From Stenotrophomonas sp. UBA7346 (GTDB lineage: Bacteria > Pseudomonadota > Gammaproteobacteria > Xanthomonadales > Xanthomonadaceae), in the NCBI GenBank assembly GCA_002471015.1, contig DKPB01000092.1, positions 1-27,106 on the forward strand: DNA of 27,106 nucleotides, read 5' to 3'. Made by a program: the position numbers and the translations under genes. Shown here in pieces: positions 23,580 to 27,106 of the stretch. Positions within the stretch are counted from its first letter, which is position 1. The number at the start of each line of letters is the position of its first letter. Below the pieces are notes generated by a model that worked only from the letters and a program-made list of their open reading frames with translations, searched no databases and was not told the origin of the DNA.

Positions 23580-24061
23580 TTCTTCACTCGATCAAGGGTG
23601 CTGCGCAGGGAGGTGGGGCTGCCATCGGCGTTCAGCAGTACCAGTACATCGGCAGATTCCACACCAAACAGCAGATCTTCGCTCTGCCGGTGATCGCGGC
23701 GCAGGCGCAGGTGGGTGCCGCCTTGTTCCAGCGCCCAGGTGCTTTCCACCAGATCCCAGACCGCGCCGCCCTTGAGCGCGTAACGGCCATTGGGTTTGAG
23801 TTCCAGGGTGCGGGTTTCCACGCCGCCCACGCTATAGGTGCCCTGCAGTGCAGCCGGAGTTGTGGCGACGTACGCAGGCGTAAGAGCGGACGGGACGGTG
23901 GTCGCCTGGCTTTCGTTGCCCACGCCCTCCGCCAGCGCCTCGGCCTGCGTCGTTGCCGCTGCTGCAGACGGTTCCCCGGTTGGCTGCGCCGGCGTGCAGC
24001 CAACCATCAGCATTGCCAACAGCAAGCCGGTGCCCGCGCCATGGGGAGCGCTGCTGCGCAT
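23576..24061 (-). CDS. Putative small lipoprotein, unknown function
   Basis: This 161-residue protein has a lipoprotein signal: basic/hydrophobic N-terminus and lipobox MVGC with Cys22, then an Ala/Thr/Glu-rich linker of about 45 residues. The C-terminal part (GTYSVGGVETRTLELKPNGRY split over residues 74-94, then STWALEQGGTHLRLRRDH) looks like a small beta-barrel and faintly resembles the NlpE N-terminal domain, without its Cys pair; that likeness is weak. It follows the YjgR-type gene by two bases and overlaps greB by four, so it is almost certainly cotranscribed with both. Function is not known. Confidence 0.8.
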   Translation of the reverse strand: MRSSAPHGAGTGLLLAMLMVGCTPAQPTGEPSAAAATTQAEALAEGVGNESQATTVPSALTPAYVATTPAALQGTYSVGGVETRTLELKPNGRYALKGGAVWDLVESTWALEQGGTHLRLRRDHRQSEDLLFGVESADVLVLLNADGSPTSLRSTLDRVKK

Positions 24062-24063
24062 GC

Positions 24064-25581
24064 TCAGCGCTTGCCGCCGAAGATGCTGCCAAGGATGCCG
24101 CGCACGATCTGGTTGCCCAGCTTGGTGCCGACGGTGCGCGTGGTCTGCTTGGCCATGGTCTCGATCATGCCCTGGCGGCGCTTGGTGCCGAAGATGGCGT
24201 CCTTGATGCTCTGGCTGAAACCGCCTTCCTGTGCCTCGTCCTGCTGGCGGCTGCGTGCGGCTGGCGCCTGCGCCTGCTCGGCGGCCTTCTCCGCGCGCTG
24301 GGCCAGCAGTTCGGCGGCCGACTCACGGTTGATGGCGTTGTCATAGCGGGTGCCGACCGGGCTGCCGGCACGCACCTGGGCGCGCTCGGCATCGGTGATC
24401 GAGCCCATCCGGCAGCGCGGCGGTGCGATCAGGGTCTTCTGCACCGGCGAGGGAATGCCCTTGTCCTGCAGCGTGGACACCAGTGCTTCGCCGGTGCCCA
24501 GTTGCGACAAGGTGGCGACCACGTCGAGCTTGGGGTTCTGCACGAAGGTCTCGGCCGCGGTCTTGACTGCCTTCTGGTCACGCGGGGTGAAGGCGCGCAG
24601 TGCGTGCTGTACGCGGTTGCCTAGCTGACCAAGGATGTTGCCGGGCACGTCATCCGGGAACTGCGAGCAGAAATACACGCCCACGCCCTTGGAGCGGATC
24701 AGGCGTACCACCTGCTCGATACGCTGCACCAATGCCGGTGGCGCATCGTCGAACAACAGGTGGGCTTCGTCGAAGATGAAGACCAGCTTGGGTTTCTCCA
24801 GGTCGCCCACTTCCGGCAGCTGCTCGAACAACTCGGACAGCAGCCACAGCAGGAAGGTGGAATACAGGCGCGGCTTGAGGATCAGCTGCGCGGCGGCAAG
24901 GATGCCGACCACGCCACGGCCGTCGTGGTTGACCCGCATGATGTCGGCCAGTTCCAGCGCCGGCTCACCAAAGAAGGCTTCGCCGCCGTCCTGCGACAGG
25001 CGCAGCAGCGAGCGCTGGATGGCGGCCACCGACTGCGCGCTGACCAGCCCGTACTCGGTGGAGATGTCCTTGCGCTCCTCGGCCACCAGGCCAAGCAGGG
25101 CGCGCAGGTCGTCCAGGTCAAGCAGCAGCAGGCCGCGGTCGTCGGCCAGCTTGAAGACGATGTCGAGTACGCCGGCCTGGGTGTCGTTGAGTTCGAGGAT
25201 GCGCGAGAGCAAGGTGGGGCCCATCTCGCTGACCGTGGTGCGCACCGGGTGGCCGAGCTTGCCGTACAGGTCCCAGAACACCACCGGGCTGGCGGCCGGC
25301 GCATAGCCGTCCACGCCGATCTCGGCCGCGCGCTGGGCCAACTTTTCGCCCCCGTCGCCGGCCACGGCCAGGCCGGCCACATCCCCCTTCACATCGGCCA
25401 GGAACACCGGCACGCCCAGCCGCGAAAAGCCCTCGGCCAGCGTCATCAGGGTCACCGTCTTGCCGGTACCGGTAGCACCGGCCACCAGACCGTGGCGGTT
25501 GCCGAAACGCGGGAGCAGGGTGACGGCGATGTCGTCGGTGACGCCTTTGCCGAGCAGGATCGGGTCCATGGAGGCACTCAT
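24064..25581 (-). CDS. YjgR-type (DUF853, HerA-like) P-loop ATPase
   Basis: This 505-residue cytoplasmic ATPase matches the DUF853/YjgR family in length and sequence order. Walker A is GATGTGKT (35-42) in NRHGLVAGATGTGKTVTL, and Walker B is KLVFIFDEAHLLF (about 262-275). Other family blocks are GHPVRTTVSEMGP, DDRGLLLLDLDDLRAL, RLIRSKGVGVYFCSQ and LGQLGNRVQHALRAFTPRDQ. The tail is Ala/Glu/Gln-rich and ends in a Gly-rich IVRGILGSIFGGKR. The fold is that of HerA/FtsK-like motors; its cellular role is not established. ATG 25581 lies 17 bases below a TAGAAT -10 box, giving a short leader without a clear ribosome site. The frame is open far upstream, but that part is antisense to the transglycosylase gene. 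Confidence 0.93.
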   Translation of the reverse strand: MSASMDPILLGKGVTDDIAVTLLPRFGNRHGLVAGATGTGKTVTLMTLAEGFSRLGVPVFLADVKGDVAGLAVAGDGGEKLAQRAAEIGVDGYAPAASPVVFWDLYGKLGHPVRTTVSEMGPTLLSRILELNDTQAGVLDIVFKLADDRGLLLLDLDDLRALLGLVAEERKDISTEYGLVSAQSVAAIQRSLLRLSQDGGEAFFGEPALELADIMRVNHDGRGVVGILAAAQLILKPRLYSTFLLWLLSELFEQLPEVGDLEKPKLVFIFDEAHLLFDDAPPALVQRIEQVVRLIRSKGVGVYFCSQFPDDVPGNILGQLGNRVQHALRAFTPRDQKAVKTAAETFVQNPKLDVVATLSQLGTGEALVSTLQDKGIPSPVQKTLIAPPRCRMGSITDAERAQVRAGSPVGTRYDNAINRESAAELLAQRAEKAAEQAQAPAARSRQQDEAQEGGFSQSIKDAIFGTKRRQGMIETMAKQTTRTVGTKLGNQIVRGILGSIFGGKR

Positions 25582-25598
25582 TGATGAATGAAGGGGGG

Positions 25599-25604
25599 AT
25601 TCTA
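25599..25604 (-). promoter_or_regulatory. -10 box (TAGAAT) of the YjgR-type/lipoprotein/greB operon
   Basis: On the minus strand TAGAAT ends 17 bases before the ATG at 25581, predicting a leader of about 11 bases without a Shine-Dalgarno sequence. The hexamer equals the one upstream of dcd. Confidence 0.45.
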
Positions 25605-25634
25605 ACGGCCCACTGTATCGGCGCGGTGGCAATG

Positions 25635-25664
25635 TTGCCCCCGGGTGAGTCCGGCGGCTACCCT
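25635..25664 (+). promoter_or_regulatory. Possible promoter of the lytic transglycosylase gene
   Basis: TTGCCC (25635-25640) and TACCCT (25659-25664) are separated by 18 bases, a weak sigma-70-like pair in the 111-base divergent gap. Prediction only. Confidence 0.25.
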
Positions 25665-25692
25665 GCCTAACCTTTCGCCAGTTGTGCCCCTG

Positions 25693-27106
25693 ATGCCCGT
25701 TTCCCTGTTTGCAGTTCGTCCGTTGCCGCTGCTGGTGGCAGCCGGTTTGTTGGCCGTGGTCCCGGCGGCGCAGGCGCTGTCGGCGCGTGACACCGCCAGG
25801 GTGCAGGCGATCGAGGCACGCATGGCCGCCGCGGAGAAGCGTTATTCCGATGCGCTGGTGCTGGTCAACAACGCCGACCCCAAGGGCACGGCCGAGGGCA
25901 ACGCGGCGCTGGAAGACATGGAGGACGTGATCAGCGCCTGCATCGCGCAGAAGGGCTGCCAGGTCAGTGCCCTGCTCAGCACCTACAAGCGCCTGCTCAA
26001 GGCGCAGTCCGACAACGCCGGCGCGGAGCAGGGCGACGAGGATGTCGGCCCGCTGGAGGCAGACCCCGACCATATTGCTCCGCTGGTGGCCGACGTGCCT
26101 GAAGCGGCGCGTGCGGCGGCCCTGCTCAATGACCACCGGCATGCGTTCGACGACATGGTGGAATACAACCCGGCCATCCAGGCCGGCATCCGCCGCTGGC
26201 TGACCGACATGCGCCCGGCGCTGCTGACCAGCTACGAGAACTACATGAACCTGCGTGCGGTGATGTGGCCCGAGTGGGAGAAGGGCGGGCTGCCGGAAGC
26301 CATGTTGTTCGGCATCATGGCCAAGGAATCCAATGGACGTGTACATGCCTCCTCGCGGGTGGGGGCTGCGGGGCTGATGCAGTTCATGCCAGCCACCGGC
26401 CGTCGTTTTGGCCTGGGCCCGGACGGCACCGGCTTCGACACCCGTTTTGATCCCCGTAGTGCGGCAGAGGCCAGTGCGGCCTACATGAACGAGCGCATGC
26501 GCGGGCTCAACAAGAACATCGAATATGCCTTGGCCGCCTACAACGGGGGCGAGGGCCGTGCCGCCCGCATCTACCGCGAGACCGGTGGCCAGAGCTTCTG
26601 GACCGACTCCTCGTACAACCAGTTCCCGGGCGAGACCAAGGATTATGTGCCGATGGTGATTGCCGCGGCCTGGATCTTCCTGCACCCGCAGCAGTACGGC
26701 GTGGAGTTTCCCAAGGTCAACGCGCAGCCGGCGACGATCCGCCTGGCCAAGTCCACCACCATCTACGAACTGACCATCTGCCTGGGGAGCACTGGTACCC
26801 GTGACGGTTACATGCGCGCGCTGCGCAACCTCAATCCGCGTTATGAGGCTGACGGCTGGATCCCGGCCGGCACCACCATCAACGCCACCACCCGCATTGC
26901 CGGCCTGTACAGCCGCTATTGCGTCAGCGGCCCGCGTGCCGATCTGGCCCGCGCGCTGATCACCGCCGACCTGAACGCGGCGATCAAGCGGCCCTCGGCG
27001 GCGACCTTCACCGGCAGCGTGGCCGTGGGCGACGTACAGGCGATGCAGGCGGCGCAGGCCGCCTCCCCGGTGGTTGCCCCGGTTGCGGCGCCGCGCCCGA
27101 GATCGG
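25693..27106 (+). CDS. Secreted lytic murein transglycosylase (SLT domain), C-terminus cut by window edge
   Basis: The frame is open from ATG 25693 to the window edge, giving 471 residues. A Sec signal peptide (LPLLVAAGLLAVVPAAQALS) is followed by a helical region of about 170 residues. The SLT catalytic domain comes next, with the catalytic Glu212 in GIMAKESNGRVHASS, then GAAGLMQFMPATGRRFG and EYALAAYNGGEGRAARIY. This is the goose-lysozyme-like lytic transglycosylase family 1 pattern; it would cleave peptidoglycan in the periplasm, forming anhydromuramyl ends. The stretch TTIYELTICLGSTGTRDGY to WIPAGTTI looks like a degenerate LysM module (inference), and the visible end is Ala/Pro/Val-rich. 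Start choice rests on the signal peptide; the ribosome site is weak. It is divergent from the YjgR-type operon. Confidence 0.92.
   Translation, partial: MPVSLFAVRPLPLLVAAGLLAVVPAAQALSARDTARVQAIEARMAAAEKRYSDALVLVNNADPKGTAEGNAALEDMEDVISACIAQKGCQVSALLSTYKRLLKAQSDNAGAEQGDEDVGPLEADPDHIAPLVADVPEAARAAALLNDHRHAFDDMVEYNPAIQAGIRRWLTDMRPALLTSYENYMNLRAVMWPEWEKGGLPEAMLFGIMAKESNGRVHASSRVGAAGLMQFMPATGRRFGLGPDGTGFDTRFDPRSAAEASAAYMNERMRGLNKNIEYALAAYNGGEGRAARIYRETGGQSFWTDSSYNQFPGETKDYVPMVIAAAWIFLHPQQYGVEFPKVNAQPATIRLAKSTTIYELTICLGSTGTRDGYMRALRNLNPRYEADGWIPAGTTINATTRIAGLYSRYCVSGPRADLARALITADLNAAIKRPSAATFTGSVAVGDVQAMQAAQAASPVVAPVAAPRPRS

Noticed and set aside
25582..26685. Upstream extension of the YjgR-type gene by 368 codons
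   Set aside because: The extension lies antisense to the transglycosylase gene and has no similarity to the family, which is about 500 residues and begins near 25581.

Overview
The window reads as chromosomal DNA of a gammaproteobacterium of the Xanthomonadaceae/Lysobacteraceae (Stenotrophomonas, Pseudoxanthomonas or close). This is inferred from high-GC coding sequence, Xanthomonas-type TonB-dependent receptors, a short Mrp protein, an IS3-family relic of the type common in xanthomonads, and palindromic intergenic repeats with CTCCCGC-type arms. No rRNA, tRNA or CRISPR was seen. The genus is not proven from the window alone.

Left edge (1-3104): the N-terminal part of a lipoprotein M13 metallopeptidase (minus strand, running off the window), divergent from a PYROXD2/phytoene-desaturase-like FAD oxidoreductase.

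Accessory island (about 3105-17332): two TonB-dependent receptors (TBDR), two TPR-plus-sulfotransferase proteins and one secreted S9 serine peptidase. The right half is a compact minus-strand operon: TBDR, then TPR-sulfotransferase, then S9 peptidase, with an ATGA overlap between the last two and a strong hairpin between the first two. In the left half a TBDR gene lies between two decayed IS3-family relics in the same orientation, and the other sulfotransferase converges on it from the opposite strand. The sulfotransferase at 3451 looks lower in GC than the flanking core genes. The arrangement suggests outer-membrane capture of a peptide-like ligand linked to sulfation and proteolysis. This is inference, and it is the most interesting part of the window.

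Core block (17599-27106): mrp (apbC), dcd with a bidirectional terminator, a minus-strand set (dienelactone-hydrolase family, HIT protein, 55-residue membrane protein), a palindrome-rich intergenic repeat, rimO coupled to a DUF3025 gene, and then a tightly packed minus-strand set (YjgR-type ATPase, small lipoprotein, greB). A secreted lytic transglycosylase on the plus strand runs off the right edge. Several genes have TATAAT-like -10 boxes only a few bases from the start codon, so very short leaders are likely.
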